In this document: positions 40,499-49,536 of the stretch, piece by piece | Layout of the letters: each line of letters starts with the position of its first letter | Numbering within the stretch: position 1 is the stretch's first letter | Source of the DNA: Calothrix sp. NIES-4105 | Lineage (GTDB): Bacteria; Cyanobacteriota; Cyanobacteriia; Cyanobacteriales; Nostocaceae | NCBI RefSeq assembly: GCF_002368415.1 | Contig: NZ_AP018290.1 | Span: forward strand, 5,469,614 to 5,533,613 | Direction: 5' to 3' | DNA length: 64,000 nt | Position numbers and translations under genes: made by a program | Notes under the pieces: generated by a model | What the model was told of the DNA's origin: nothing | The model's database searches: none | The model's input: the letters and a program-made list of their open reading frames with translations, nothing else

Positions 40499-42085
40499 AT
40501 GAATATCATTACCATATTACAGCAATTTGCTACCACTCATGCTGAAGTACCAGCAATAATTGACACCTATAAAAAACGTAGTCGAACTACAACCTTTGCT
40601 GAACTAGAAAAATCATCTGCTGTTATGGCAGCTTTATTACAGCAAAAAGGTTTACAACCAGGGGATGCAGTACTAGTTTTTCATCCTATGTCAGCAGAAC
40701 TTTATATAATTCTTGCTGCTCTTTTCCGTTTAGGATTAGTTGCAATGTTCCTTGACCCTGGTGTAGGTAAAGACCACATAAATAATTGCTGTTCTTTATA
40801 CCCTCCTAAAGCACTCATTGCTAGTTCTAAAGCCCATTTCCTACGCTTACAATCACAAGCTTTACAACGTATACCTTTAAAATTTGCCGTTGGTTGCCCT
40901 ATACCAGGCGCCATATCTTGGAATTCTGCTCAACAGGCGCCGTATGATATTTCTTGTAATATATACACAACTACTTTAGATAGCCCAGCCCTACTAACAT
41001 TTACTAGTGGTAGTACAGGTAAACCAAAAGCAGCCTTACGTACTCACGACTTTTTACTAGCTCAACACCAAGCTTTAGCTAATACCTTACAACTTCAACC
41101 ACAACAACTAGATTTAGCAACCTTACCAATTTTTGTTCTTGCCAATTTAGCATCTGGTTTAACTAGCTTAATTCCAAATGCCAATTTGCGAAAACCAGGA
41201 GCAATTAATCCTGCTCCAGTAATAGCCCAAATTCTTACTCATCAACCCACACGAACAGTATCATCACCAGGTTTCCTGTCGAGATTAATAGAATATTGCC
41301 TTCCTCATAACTTAACTTTACCCAGCTTAGAGAAAATCTTTATTGGTGGCGCCCCAGTAATGCCAAACTCATTGGTAAAATTACAGCAAATTGCTCCCAA
41401 TAGTCAAATCACTACAGTATATGGTTCCACAGAAGCAGAACCCATTGCTTACAATCATTATCAAACCCAAGCGGAAGACATAGCAACCACATTAACAGGA
41501 GGAGGGTTGCTTGTAGGAAAACCAGTAGACAGTATTCAATTAAGAATTTTGACTCAATGTTGGGGTAAACCTATTAGTCCCTACACCCATGCACAATTTA
41601 ATGAAGCTTGCCAACCAATAGGAACCCCTGGAGAAATAGTCGTTAGTGGAAACCACGTTTTATCCAGTTATCTTTTCGGTCATGGTAATGAAGAAACAAA
41701 ATTTACAGTCGAAGAAACTTCATGGCACCGAACAGGTGATGCTGGATATATGGATAACAAAGGTCGTTTATGGTTGCTAGGTCGTTGCATAGGATGTATT
41801 GAGGATATTCATGGCGCCGTTTATCCTTTAGCAATAGAAGGAATTCTTCAAAATCATCCCGACATTCGTCATAGCGCAGTAATTCTCCATCAAGGTCAGC
41901 GAACCTTAATAGTAGAGTTAAATAAACCAAGCCATCAAATAGACTGGGTATTCGTAAAAGATTCTTTAAAAAACATGCATATTCAAAATATCAAGATTTG
42001 CAAAAAATTTCCTTTAGATAAAAGACATAATGCCAAAGTTGATTATCCAGCATTGCTCAAAATGTATAAAAAATTTGCGTTGTAA
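40499..42085 (+). CDS. OleC-like AMP-forming acid ligase/synthetase
   Basis: A 528-aa ANL-superfamily enzyme: P-loop LLTFTSGSTGKPKAALRTH, VYGSTEAEPIA, HRTGDAGYMDNKGRLWLLGR and a C-terminal Lys in PLDKRHNAKVDYPAL. The block LPIFVLANLASGLTSLIPN with KPGAINPAPVI resembles OleC of olefin biosynthesis more than ordinary acyl-CoA ligases; OleC turns beta-hydroxy acids into beta-lactones. OleA, OleB and OleD are not nearby. It may activate a fatty acid for the adjacent GNAT. Last gene of the cluster, followed by the AGACGCGATT palindrome that overlaps its stop codon. Confidence 0.8.
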   Translation: MNIITILQQFATTHAEVPAIIDTYKKRSRTTTFAELEKSSAVMAALLQQKGLQPGDAVLVFHPMSAELYIILAALFRLGLVAMFLDPGVGKDHINNCCSLYPPKALIASSKAHFLRLQSQALQRIPLKFAVGCPIPGAISWNSAQQAPYDISCNIYTTTLDSPALLTFTSGSTGKPKAALRTHDFLLAQHQALANTLQLQPQQLDLATLPIFVLANLASGLTSLIPNANLRKPGAINPAPVIAQILTHQPTRTVSSPGFLSRLIEYCLPHNLTLPSLEKIFIGGAPVMPNSLVKLQQIAPNSQITTVYGSTEAEPIAYNHYQTQAEDIATTLTGGGLLVGKPVDSIQLRILTQCWGKPISPYTHAQFNEACQPIGTPGEIVVSGNHVLSSYLFGHGNEETKFTVEETSWHRTGDAGYMDNKGRLWLLGRCIGCIEDIHGAVYPLAIEGILQNHPDIRHSAVILHQGQRTLIVELNKPSHQIDWVFVKDSLKNMHIQNIKICKKFPLDKRHNAKVDYPALLKMYKKFAL

Positions 42086-42110
42086 AGACGCGATTTAATC
42101 GCGTCTCTAC
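42082..42110 (+). terminator. GTAAAGACGCGATT..AATCGCGTCTCTAC hairpin
   Basis: Near-perfect palindrome at the end of the OleC-like gene, one of the AGAGACG dispersed family. The remainder of the gap up to 42454 contains CATCCCACAAGAT repeats (about 42240-42295) and the promoter of the next gene. Confidence 0.5.
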
Positions 42111-42454
42111 GCGGATATAATTTTTGACTTAGTGCTGATAAGCGCGTTAAAACAAGTACAAACTTCAACTTAAACTCGAAGATATTATGCCTTCTGAAGT
42201 ATAAGATTAAATTTATATTTAATTATTTTTTATTAAGGGACGGGCAAGGATGCCCATCCCACAAGATTATTAATCCCATCCCACAAGATGATTAATTTAT
42301 TTTTTTGAGATTTGCTGGCAGTATATATATAAGGGTAAATACTTAATTAAAATTATTTTTTATACTTTTTGTGAAGTTTGCCGAAATAGTAGTGACTTTT
42401 GTTGAATCTATGATTATCCATGAATTATAGGCGCCTCCTACTTGAGGAAGAAAT

Positions 42455-44446
42455 ATGTCATTGCAATCTGGGTTAGATGCCCTAAAAAACGGAAACTATC
42501 AAGAAGCTATTGAACTGTTGGAAGATTTTTGTCGCAGTGAAAGTTCTGGAACCTCAGACTATGCGAAAGCGCAGATGGGTTTAATAAAAGCTTATCAACG
42601 CGCGGGTCAGTTTGAACAAGCGATGATGCTGTGTCAGCAATTGATGCATAGCCAGAATTCACAGGTTTCGGAATGGGCACAGCAAACTTACCAAAGTTTA
42701 ATATCACAAGCACAAACACAACAGACTGGTACCCATACAGCAGGACGTGCAGCAACTGCTGGTGTCAAACTAGCAATGGGTGGTGTGGGTGGTAGCTTGG
42801 CACTTGCTAGCGGAGTCACTATCACGCTGTTGTTTGGGATGGTTTTTGTATTGGGGTTAGCGGTAGTTTTAATTTTGGGTAGTGATAATCCTAGTCAAGG
42901 GTTAATATTTGCTATTGCAATTACCCTGATATTTAATACTTTAACTTTCTTCCTGGCGCCCTTTTTAATGGATTTAACTCAATCATGGCTTTATCAGACA
43001 CGCTGGGTTGATTTCTCTGATATTGAAATTCGTAGTCCAGAGACAGCGCGCGTACTGCGTCGAGTTTGTCAGCAGAAAAATCTCAAAATGCCGCGTTTGG
43101 GAATCATTAGTGATAATAATCCTACGGCATTTACTTACGGTTCATTACCTAACAGCGCGCGTTTAGTTGTTAGTGAAGGACTGTTTAAATACTTAGATGA
43201 TGACGAAATTGCTACTGTTTACGCTCACGAATTAGGACACATTGTCCACTGGGACTTTGCTGTGATGACTGTTGCATCTACTTTGGTGCAAATGTGCTAC
43301 TTAATTTACATTACGTTTAGACAATTTGGACGTGGTGGTGGCGATAACAAAATCAAAGATGCGTTGCAAACCGCAGCTATCACCGCTTACGTGTTTTATA
43401 TAGTCGGCACATATATGGTGCTGTATCTATCGCGAACAAGAGAATATTTCGCTGACCACTTTGCCGCAGAAAGTACAGGGAATCCGAACGGACTTTCGCG
43501 CGCTTTAGTAAAAATTGCTTATGGCATTGTTGAAGAAGGTTCACGCAGTAAAGAACCGAGTCGCTTAATTGAAGGTACCCGCGCGCTAGGTATTTATGAT
43601 GCGAAAGCTGCAAGTTCAACAGGAACAGCGTATCGTGTTGCTTCCGATAAGCAAAAAGTTGGGCGCGTTTTCCTGTGGGATATGTTTAACCCTTGGGGCA
43701 CCTGGATGGAATTAAATTCGACTCACCCATTGACAGGGAAACGAGTTCGTGCCTTAAGTACCTATGCTGAACAATTAGGTTTGGATATTGAATTCGACAT
43801 GGGACGTATTGTTGCTGAAGGTAAAAATCTAAGCAAGAGTAAACTATATGGTAGCTTTGTTTTAGACGTTTTACTTTACGGCGCCGAAACTATTGGTTTT
43901 GTTGTTGGTATCATCGCGGGTATATTTTTAGCTGCCGGCACCAGTGGTCATATTGGTTTTGTGTTTGGCTTACCTTTAATTGGGTTGGGTATAGGAATAC
44001 TTATCAAAGCACTTATTATGTACCCAGACTTTAGCCAAGCTCAACCAACCGATGTTTTAACTTTAATGTCCGACCCTTACGCGAGTCCATTACGTGGTAA
44101 ACCAGCTAAACTTCAAGGTGAATTAATTGGACGTGGTGACTCTGGATATAAGTTTGGCTCGGATATGATGCTACAAGACCGCAGCGGGTTACTGTATTTA
44201 CATTATTGCTCGCGTTTCGGTCCAATTGGTAATTTCTTGTTCGGGATGAAGCGCGTATCTAGTCTTATTGGTCGTGAAGTTGGTGCAACTGGTTGGTTCC
44301 GTCGAGGCGCCGCTTCATACATGGATTTGATACAACTTAAAAGTGAAAGTGGCACTGTTGTTAACAGCTACCATCGCTTTTGGTCGCTTGTGTTGGGTAG
44401 TATGTTAACAATAGGCGGTATTGTTTGTGTTGTTTTAATTAAGTAA
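42455..44446 (+). CDS. M48 family membrane metalloprotease with N-terminal TPR-like repeats
   Basis: A 663-aa protein. The first 90 residues form TPR-like helices (LDALKNGNYQEAIELLEDFC; LIKAYQRAGQFEQAMMLCQQL). Two hydrophobic segments (about 125-150, 155-175) precede the M48 domain with zinc site HELGH (about 258-262) and the SRTREYFADHFAAESTGNP third-ligand region. The C-terminal half has more membrane segments and a soluble part of unknown fold. This architecture (TPR, HtpX-like core, long tail) is seen in cyanobacteria. A role in membrane protein quality control is likely. AGGAAG precedes the start. Confidence 0.87.
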   Translation: MSLQSGLDALKNGNYQEAIELLEDFCRSESSGTSDYAKAQMGLIKAYQRAGQFEQAMMLCQQLMHSQNSQVSEWAQQTYQSLISQAQTQQTGTHTAGRAATAGVKLAMGGVGGSLALASGVTITLLFGMVFVLGLAVVLILGSDNPSQGLIFAIAITLIFNTLTFFLAPFLMDLTQSWLYQTRWVDFSDIEIRSPETARVLRRVCQQKNLKMPRLGIISDNNPTAFTYGSLPNSARLVVSEGLFKYLDDDEIATVYAHELGHIVHWDFAVMTVASTLVQMCYLIYITFRQFGRGGGDNKIKDALQTAAITAYVFYIVGTYMVLYLSRTREYFADHFAAESTGNPNGLSRALVKIAYGIVEEGSRSKEPSRLIEGTRALGIYDAKAASSTGTAYRVASDKQKVGRVFLWDMFNPWGTWMELNSTHPLTGKRVRALSTYAEQLGLDIEFDMGRIVAEGKNLSKSKLYGSFVLDVLLYGAETIGFVVGIIAGIFLAAGTSGHIGFVFGLPLIGLGIGILIKALIMYPDFSQAQPTDVLTLMSDPYASPLRGKPAKLQGELIGRGDSGYKFGSDMMLQDRSGLLYLHYCSRFGPIGNFLFGMKRVSSLIGREVGATGWFRRGAASYMDLIQLKSESGTVVNSYHRFWSLVLGSMLTIGGIVCVVLIK

Positions 44447-44457
44447 ATCCCCCATAA

Positions 44458-44479
44458 CCCCCCGCACAGGAGCGGGGGA
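44458..44479. terminator. CCCCCCGC..GCGGGGG hairpin
   Basis: Short GC-rich stem with an ACAGGA loop between convergent genes (M48 protease and mtnD). It probably ends both messages. Confidence 0.6.
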
Positions 44480-44495
44480 ATAAGAATTAAAGGTA

Positions 44496-45053
44496 TTAAA
44501 CACTTACTACTTCACGACCGACACGAATCTTAATATCTGTATATTCTGGAACCCATCCAGTCGTGCCGCAGAAATAACGCACGGCTTTAACACGTTGTGC
44601 AGGTGTCAAAATAAACCAGTGTTGTGTACCTGCTGGAACGTTAATATATTCTTGCGGTTGCACTGTTAGTTCGACTTGACTACCATCTGGACGCACAAAT
44701 CCAAAAATTCCTTCACCCGCGACTATATAACGTACTTCATCATCAGCGTGGGTATGAACTTTATCAAATTTTGATAGCATTGTGTCGAGGTTTGGTACCT
44801 CTGGATGCAAAACGATTAAATCGCGCGATGTATAACCCGCGCGTTCTGAGAGTTCTTTAAAGTAGTGGTCTAAATGACTTAGTACGGTTTCTTTTTCTGT
44901 ATCATTAAGGCTGTCTTGAGCTAATAATTGGTGTAACTGTGGGTTATCTCCAATTGACCAATAATTAAGCGTTATTCCAAGAGGCGCCAGTTCTTGTACT
45001 ATGGATTGTAAATCAGTAAGCTTGCTACCGTCTTCTTTTTGTAAAATCGCCAT
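44496..45053 (-). CDS. mtnD: Acireductone dioxygenase (methionine salvage)
   Basis: A 185-aa cupin enzyme that oxidises acireductone in the methionine salvage pathway. Metal ligands are in VHTHADDEVRYIVAGEGIF (two His and a Glu) and VPAGTQHWF (His), as in MtnD/ARD. Full length. The metal (Fe or Ni) decides the product and cannot be read from sequence. A GGAGG lies just upstream of the ATG. Other mtn genes are not in the window. Upstream DUF938 gene is separated by a hairpin repeat. Confidence 0.93.
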   Translation of the reverse strand: MAILQKEDGSKLTDLQSIVQELAPLGITLNYWSIGDNPQLHQLLAQDSLNDTEKETVLSHLDHYFKELSERAGYTSRDLIVLHPEVPNLDTMLSKFDKVHTHADDEVRYIVAGEGIFGFVRPDGSQVELTVQPQEYINVPAGTQHWFILTPAQRVKAVRYFCGTTGWVPEYTDIKIRVGREVVSV

Positions 45054-45099
45054 AAAAACCTCCTTGATGTCACCTTTATTAATTTAGCGCAGATGGTTA

Positions 45100-45137
45100 G
45101 GACATGGAACAGGCAAGGATGCCTGTTTCACAAGATG
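45100..45137. repeat. GGAACAGGC..GCCTGTTTC palindrome
   Basis: GGAACAGGCAAGGATGCCTGTTTC: a dispersed repeat between mtnD and the DUF938 gene. Confidence 0.6.
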
Positions 45138-45159
45138 GTTTACCTTGTGGGGGTTTAAT

Positions 45160-45786
45160 TTAGAGATGTTGGAATATTACGGAGAGATTGTTGGCTGGCA
45201 TTTGAAAGGTTTTTAGGAAGGAAAGGTTTTGTGCGGTGGCAGCAGTTATTACTTCCTCTAAGTCGCGCACACCCCATTCTGGATTTTGCATTTTTAAGGA
45301 TTCATCAAACGCTTCGTTACTTGGCGCCGTATGTTTACCGTTTTGTTTGTAGGGGCCATACATATATAATATACCGCCTGGTGGTAGTATTCTACCTGCA
45401 CCTGCCATCAAACCTAGACATGCAGCCCACGGCGAAATATGAATCATATTTATATTGACGATGGTTGTTATTGGTGAAAAGTTTGCTATGTATGTTTCTA
45501 CGCTCCAAGTTGGTGAAGAAGCATCAATATCGAGAGGTTCGTAAAGATTATTACTTTCTACTTCATTTGACCATGCTGCAATTGAAGCGCGCGCTATTGG
45601 GTTAGGGTCAGAAGGCAACCACTTGTGTTTGGGCAAACGCGGTGCCACGAATACTGCATGTTCACCTGTACCAGAAGCGACCTCTAAAATTGTCCCACTT
45701 GGCGGTAGTACTTGTAGAAGTACCTCTAGAATTGCTTCCCGGTTCCGCTGCGTTGCAGGAGCATATTGTTTTGCGCTTGAAGTCAT
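45160..45786 (-). CDS. DUF938 SAM-dependent methyltransferase-like protein
   Basis: A 208-aa protein. KQYAPATQRNREAILEVLLQ, TILEVASGTGEHAVFVA (SAM motif I) and NMIHISPWAACLGLMAGAGR are the conserved DUF938 segments. Likely a class I methyltransferase, substrate unknown. Cytosolic, full length. Confidence 0.88.
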   Translation of the reverse strand: MTSSAKQYAPATQRNREAILEVLLQVLPPSGTILEVASGTGEHAVFVAPRLPKHKWLPSDPNPIARASIAAWSNEVESNNLYEPLDIDASSPTWSVETYIANFSPITTIVNINMIHISPWAACLGLMAGAGRILPPGGILYMYGPYKQNGKHTAPSNEAFDESLKMQNPEWGVRDLEEVITAATAQNLSFLKTFQMPANNLSVIFQHL

Positions 45787-45971
45787 TGTCCCTTTTTAAT
45801 GTACTTACCACGATTCTAGTTCGGTATTTATGAATTAATGAGGTGTAACAAACCGTATTTTACATACTTTTGAAATAAATAATATAAAAGTGTGAGCGGT
45901 AAGTGAAACGCCGAACACACCAAAATAAACCAAAACTAAGAAGTAGCAAAATTTCAATAGGAGGCAATAAT

Positions 45972-46424
45972 ATGAGTCTCACCCGTTGGAATCCTTGGCA
46001 AGAAATGAACACATTGCAACGTCAAATGAATCGATTATTTGATGAAGCAATTACCCCCTCTGCATTATTTGAGCGTGAACAGTTTAAAGCTCCTGCTATC
46101 GAAATGAGTGAAACCGCAGAAGCTTTACAACTTAAGCTTGAGCTACCCGGAATGGAAGCCAAAGACTTAGACATTCAAGTCACAGAAAACTCGGTATACA
46201 TTAGCGGTGAGCGCAAGCAAGAAAGTAAGACCGATGAAAATGGTGCTACCAGAACCGAGTTTTACTACGGTAAGTTTCAACGTATGATTCCTTTACATAC
46301 TCGAATTCAAAATACTGAGGTGAAGGCAGAATACAAAGATGGTATTTTAAACCTGACACTGCCTAAAACACAGCAAGAGAAAAATAAAGTAGTTAAAGTT
46401 AGCCTTGATGGGCAAGCTCAATAA
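45972..46424 (+). CDS. hspA: Small heat shock protein Hsp20
   Basis: A 150-aa alpha-crystallin-type chaperone starting at MSLTRWNPWQEMN behind a good AGGAGG; a longer frame from 45903 is not needed. The alpha-crystallin domain spans about 40-135, with LKLELPGMEAKDLDIQVTENSVYISGERK and the C-terminal GILNLTLPK box. Typical of cyanobacterial HspA/Hsp17, which protects membranes and thylakoids during heat stress. No CIRCE element was seen upstream. A terminator hairpin follows. Confidence 0.93.
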   Translation: MSLTRWNPWQEMNTLQRQMNRLFDEAITPSALFEREQFKAPAIEMSETAEALQLKLELPGMEAKDLDIQVTENSVYISGERKQESKTDENGATRTEFYYGKFQRMIPLHTRIQNTEVKAEYKDGILNLTLPKTQQEKNKVVKVSLDGQAQ

Positions 46425-46437
46425 TTTAACGTGAGTT

Positions 46438-46472
46438 CAGAATCCCGACTTCTAAGAGAAGTTGGGATTCTG
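46438..46472. terminator. AGAATCCCGACTTCT..AGAAGTTGGGATTCT hairpin
   Basis: Long near-perfect stem between convergent hsp20 and radC, of the TTCCCGACTT family. Probable bidirectional terminator. Confidence 0.75.
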
Positions 46473-46483
46473 GTATTTAAAAA

Positions 46484-47218
46484 TCAAATATCACCTTGTG
46501 GGTATTCATCCCATAAAGTTGTGATTTCACGTAAGCTCTGAAAATTACCGTTACCCAAAATTACATGGTCAAGCAGTGGAATGTTCAAAAGCAAGGCGCC
46601 TTTTAATAATTGACGAGTTAAATCAATGTCTTCAGTACTAGGTTCGACGCAACCAGAAGGATGGTTATGCGCCACTATTAACCGAGTGGCGCCTTGACGT
46701 ATGACTTCGCGGAAGATTTCCCTTGGTGGTGCAAGAGTTTCTGTTGCTGAACCAATAGTTATAACTTGCTTTCCCAACATTTTATTTTTCACGTCTAATA
46801 AGATAACTGCAAATCTTTCTTGCGGATACCACATTAATTCATGACTCAGTACTGCTGCTGCGTCTGCTGGACTTTCAACTGGAATCCGTTCATCTGGACT
46901 TGCTTGAAACGCACGTTTACCTAATTCAACAGCAGCTAGAATAGTTGTTGCTTTCGCAGGCCCTATTCCTTTTATATTCATCAATTCATTTGGATTGACT
47001 TCACGCAAAGCTGCCAACGGATCACGTTCGTACTTTGCCAACTCAGCTAGTATGTGTTGTCCTAAACCTACTGCAGATAACTTTCCGGCGCCTTGACCTG
47101 TAGCTAGTAGAATTGCAATTAACTCTGCTGTCGATAGTAATTTTGAACCGTGTGCTAGCAAACGCTCTCTCGGACGCTCGCATTCTGCCATGTCAAGAAC
47201 TCGGAGACTATAAGCCAT
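46484..47218 (-). CDS. radC: RadC (JAB/MPN domain) protein
   Basis: A 244-aa protein. N-terminal helix-hairpin-helix [20 protein letters not shown], and a C-terminal JAB/MPN metalloprotease-like domain with the HxHxxxxxxxxD motif in [20 protein letters not shown] and [13 protein letters not shown]. Named as a DNA repair protein, although the repair role is disputed. Full length. Not in an operon. Confidence 0.93.
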   Translation of the reverse strand: MAYSLRVLDMAECERPRERLLAHGSKLLSTAELIAILLATGQGAGKLSAVGLGQHILAELAKYERDPLAALREVNPNELMNIKGIGPAKATTILAAVELGKRAFQASPDERIPVESPADAAAVLSHELMWYPQERFAVILLDVKNKMLGKQVITIGSATETLAPPREIFREVIRQGATRLIVAHNHPSGCVEPSTEDIDLTRQLLKGALLLNIPLLDHVILGNGNFQSLREITTLWDEYPQGDI

Positions 47219-47385
47219 ATATAAAAGGTAGAAGCTTGTTAAAAGACAAATGTACCTATGTATATTTATCGCCTTTTTATTTCAAAAAATCTTAATTTGA
47301 TAGAATCTTCAATTAGTTTAAATGTACGCTTCATTAAGTTATATATACAAAAATGTAAATATTTATGACAATGGGACAGGCAGGA

Positions 47386-47445
47386 TGCCCATCCCACAAG
47401 ACTATGCCCATCCCACAAGACTATGCCCATCCCATAAGACTACAT
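47386..47445. repeat. 19-bp tandem repeat GCCCATCCCACAAGACTAT
   Basis: Three adjacent copies (the last with a base change), preceded and followed by partial units, in the gap between radC and the PRK-like gene. The unit itself is part of the dispersed CATCCCACAAGAT family (see 42240-42295). Confidence 0.75.
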
Positions 47446-47480
47446 CTCACAAGATTATGGTTTAAATGTTCATTAATTCC

Positions 47481-47660
47481 TAACTCCTCTACGGGCGGGT
47501 TTACCTATATCCTGCTTAATAATGGAAAATTTAGGTGAACTAACTCCTCTACGGGCGGGTTTACCTATATCCTGCTTAATAATGGAAAATTTAGGTGAAC
47601 TAACTCCTCTACGGGCGGGTTTACCTATATCCTGCTTAATAATGGAAAATTTAGGTGAAC
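47481..47660. repeat. Three exact 60-bp tandem repeats
   Basis: Positions 47481-47540, 47541-47600 and 47601-47660 are identical. Each begins TAACTCCTCTACGGGCGGGT and ends AATTTAGGTGAAC. The unit contains the left arm GGGCGGGTTTACC of the repeat at 4752 and 25440, and the closing arm GTGAACCCGCCCC appears only once, after the last copy (47655-47667). Exact identity implies recent or maintained duplication. There are no variable spacers, so it is not CRISPR. Confidence 0.92.
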
Positions 47661-47683
47661 CCGCCCCGACTAACTCCTAACTT

Positions 47684-48622
47684 TTATGGATGCATTTGTG
47701 TTGCTTTGAGCATGTGATAGGTGACTAGTAACTGAGTTAAAGCTAATGGATAACTTTGAATTGTTTCGCCAGTAGTGCCGGAAATTTTACCTAGTTCGGG
47801 ATTTGATTCGCGGTCGCACACACTTTTTAAATGTGGCATATCTGAACAAATCATCTGTTCAAGTATATTAACTTGTTCTAAGGTTGCGTGACCGTCAACT
47901 TCCAAGACATCTACAGGTTTTCCCATATCTCGGTCTAACTCTAATCGAATCGCGGTATTAAGATTGCCATGAACTGAAGCCAGTACTTGGCTAAAATCAG
48001 GATGAGGTATTGTAGGACGCAGTACTAAACGTACATTCAAATGTCCGTTTGCTTGGTCAATATCATCGTTTGGTGGGTAAAAACTAACTACAATATCCGA
48101 CCATTGACGCTGTGGACGAATGTACTGTTCAGAATCAGGTTCTCGCTTTTCTAGCTCTGCTAATACTTGTTCTTCGCTATAACCCCGCTTTTGGGTATCA
48201 CGTTTGATTTTCCACTTCGCACGCAGTCCTTCCGGGGGTGCAAGATATACTTTAACGTCGTAACAATCTCGCGCGGCACGAGTTGAATACCCTAATAATC
48301 CTTCGACAATTACAAATTTCCCTGGTTTTATATACTCCGGCGCCTCAAAGCTACCTGTTTTATGGCTATAAATTGGTTTTAATATTGATTGTCCCATTCG
48401 CAGTAGCGATAGTTGCTGCTGCATAATATCTAAATAGTTACAATCTGGATGAAGCGCAGTAATGCCTATTTCCGCACGCTGTTTGCGGTCATACCTGTGG
48501 TAGTCATCGGTGCAAATCACCGTTACATTTTCCGGCCCTAGTACCTGAGCGATTCCTTTTGTTAAAGTCGTCTTACCTGCTGCACTATCACCAACAATAC
48601 CAAGTATAATCGGACGGCTCAT
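47684..48622 (-). CDS. Phosphoribulokinase-like kinase (divergent PRK paralogue)
   Basis: A 312-aa P-loop kinase. GDSAAGKTTLTKG (Walker A), TDDYHRYDRKQRAEIGITALHP (PRK signature), PIYSHKTGSFEAPEY and KFVIVEGLLGY resemble phosphoribulokinase, but the rest differs from the Calvin-cycle enzyme; the regulatory Cys pair of cyanobacterial PRK is not evident (Cys is absent near the P-loop). It is probably a PRK/uridine-kinase paralogue of unsettled substrate, common as a second copy in cyanobacteria. GGGAGAAG precedes the ATG. Confidence 0.75.
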   Translation of the reverse strand: MSRPIILGIVGDSAAGKTTLTKGIAQVLGPENVTVICTDDYHRYDRKQRAEIGITALHPDCNYLDIMQQQLSLLRMGQSILKPIYSHKTGSFEAPEYIKPGKFVIVEGLLGYSTRAARDCYDVKVYLAPPEGLRAKWKIKRDTQKRGYSEEQVLAELEKREPDSEQYIRPQRQWSDIVVSFYPPNDDIDQANGHLNVRLVLRPTIPHPDFSQVLASVHGNLNTAIRLELDRDMGKPVDVLEVDGHATLEQVNILEQMICSDMPHLKSVCDRESNPELGKISGTTGETIQSYPLALTQLLVTYHMLKATQMHP

Positions 48623-48833
48623 CGTACTTCTCCCTAAAACGCAGAAAATGGAGCAATAAATTGTATTTTATTTTACCAATTATCAGAAAAATAATCACTG
48701 ATATAGTTATGGAAACCTTGACAATAGTCAATGATTAATCGTTTCATAGCTGTACAACCACGAAATATCAACCTTATTACAACTAAAATAGTAATGATTG
48801 ATTATTATTTTGTTTTATTAAATTTTGTAAATT

Positions 48834-48863
48834 TGTAGAGACGCAATTTAATTGTGTCCCTAC
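48834..48863. repeat. GTAGAGACGCAATT..AATTGTGTCCCTAC palindrome
   Basis: Member of the GTAGAGACG dispersed palindrome family in the gap between the PRK-like gene and a histidine kinase relic. Confidence 0.6.
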
Positions 48864-48960
48864 GCGGATATGATTGTATTTATCGATATATCTGTAGATA
48901 AAATTCAAGAATCTCCCTTACAAAAAGTAGCTAAACCCTTGCACTCGGATGAAAAACTAG

Positions 48961-49107
48961 GTGTACGGATACGATGACATCAAAGGGAGCAAAAAAAGAC
49001 TCTCTATCACGTACAAAATTATTACCGAACAACATTGTGGAAAATTAGATGTTATCGCGGCGCCTTTTACTGGAGCAGAATTTATAATTAAAATTCCACA
49101 ACAATAA
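48961..49107 (+). pseudogene. Histidine kinase C-terminal remnant
   Basis: Short open frame without a start codon (a TAG directly precedes it). GSKKRLSITYKIITEQHCGKL and VIAAPFTGAEFIIKIPQQ match the end of a histidine kinase ATPase domain (after the G2 box). The glycines of G2 are mutated (GSKKRLSI). The rest of the gene is gone. A similar remnant is at 59545-59725. Confidence 0.75.
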
Positions 49108-49124
49108 AAGCGCATCCGGGGAAC

Positions 49125-49358
49125 TTATCTATAATTATTATTTAGATAATTGAATGCATCTTGTGAAGTTTTGAAACTACCTACTACTTGCGGCGCCTGA
49201 CTGTTAGGGTAAACTTTCAAGTAGTAACCAAAAGTACCGGGTGTACTCCATATTTCATAACTATAATTACGATTGTTGCCTTTTCTAACTAGGGGACTAG
49301 TCTTTTTGAATACTGGAGAATTGAGCAAGTTTAATGCATCTAAGAAATGTACAGTCAT
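49125..49358 (-). CDS. Small hypothetical protein
   Basis: A 77-aa basic protein, MTVHFLDALNLLNSPVF start. Contains a beta-rich stretch (YSYEIWSTPGTFGYYLKVYPNSQ) and a short helix (TSQDAFNYLNNN). No known domain recognised, no signal peptide or membrane segment. Coding potential is supported by normal amino-acid composition and a start codon followed by an in-frame GGCGCC, but it could be spurious. Confidence 0.5.
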   Translation of the reverse strand: MTVHFLDALNLLNSPVFKKTSPLVRKGNNRNYSYEIWSTPGTFGYYLKVYPNSQAPQVVGSFKTSQDAFNYLNNNYR

Positions 49359-49536
49359 TATTTTTCCCTGATTATTCTACGATAAAATATTTTACATATA
49401 CAATGATAATTCTTTGAAGAGTCGAAAGCATGAAGTAGGTTTGTATTCTTGGTGAAGTAATATTGTTTTTATTTAAACATTTGATGTGATAACATTAGTT
49501 ATATTTACTGATAAATATATTGACAGGTTTATTAAG

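Noticed and set aside
38453-42085. Acyl-homoserine-lactone synthase
   Set aside because: The GNAT lacks LuxI-type motifs and the BtaA-like enzyme transfers the C4 group to an acceptor, so AHL signalling is not supported.
47481-47660. Possible CRISPR array
   Set aside because: The units are 60 bp, identical and directly abutting with no variable spacers, and no cas genes are present.
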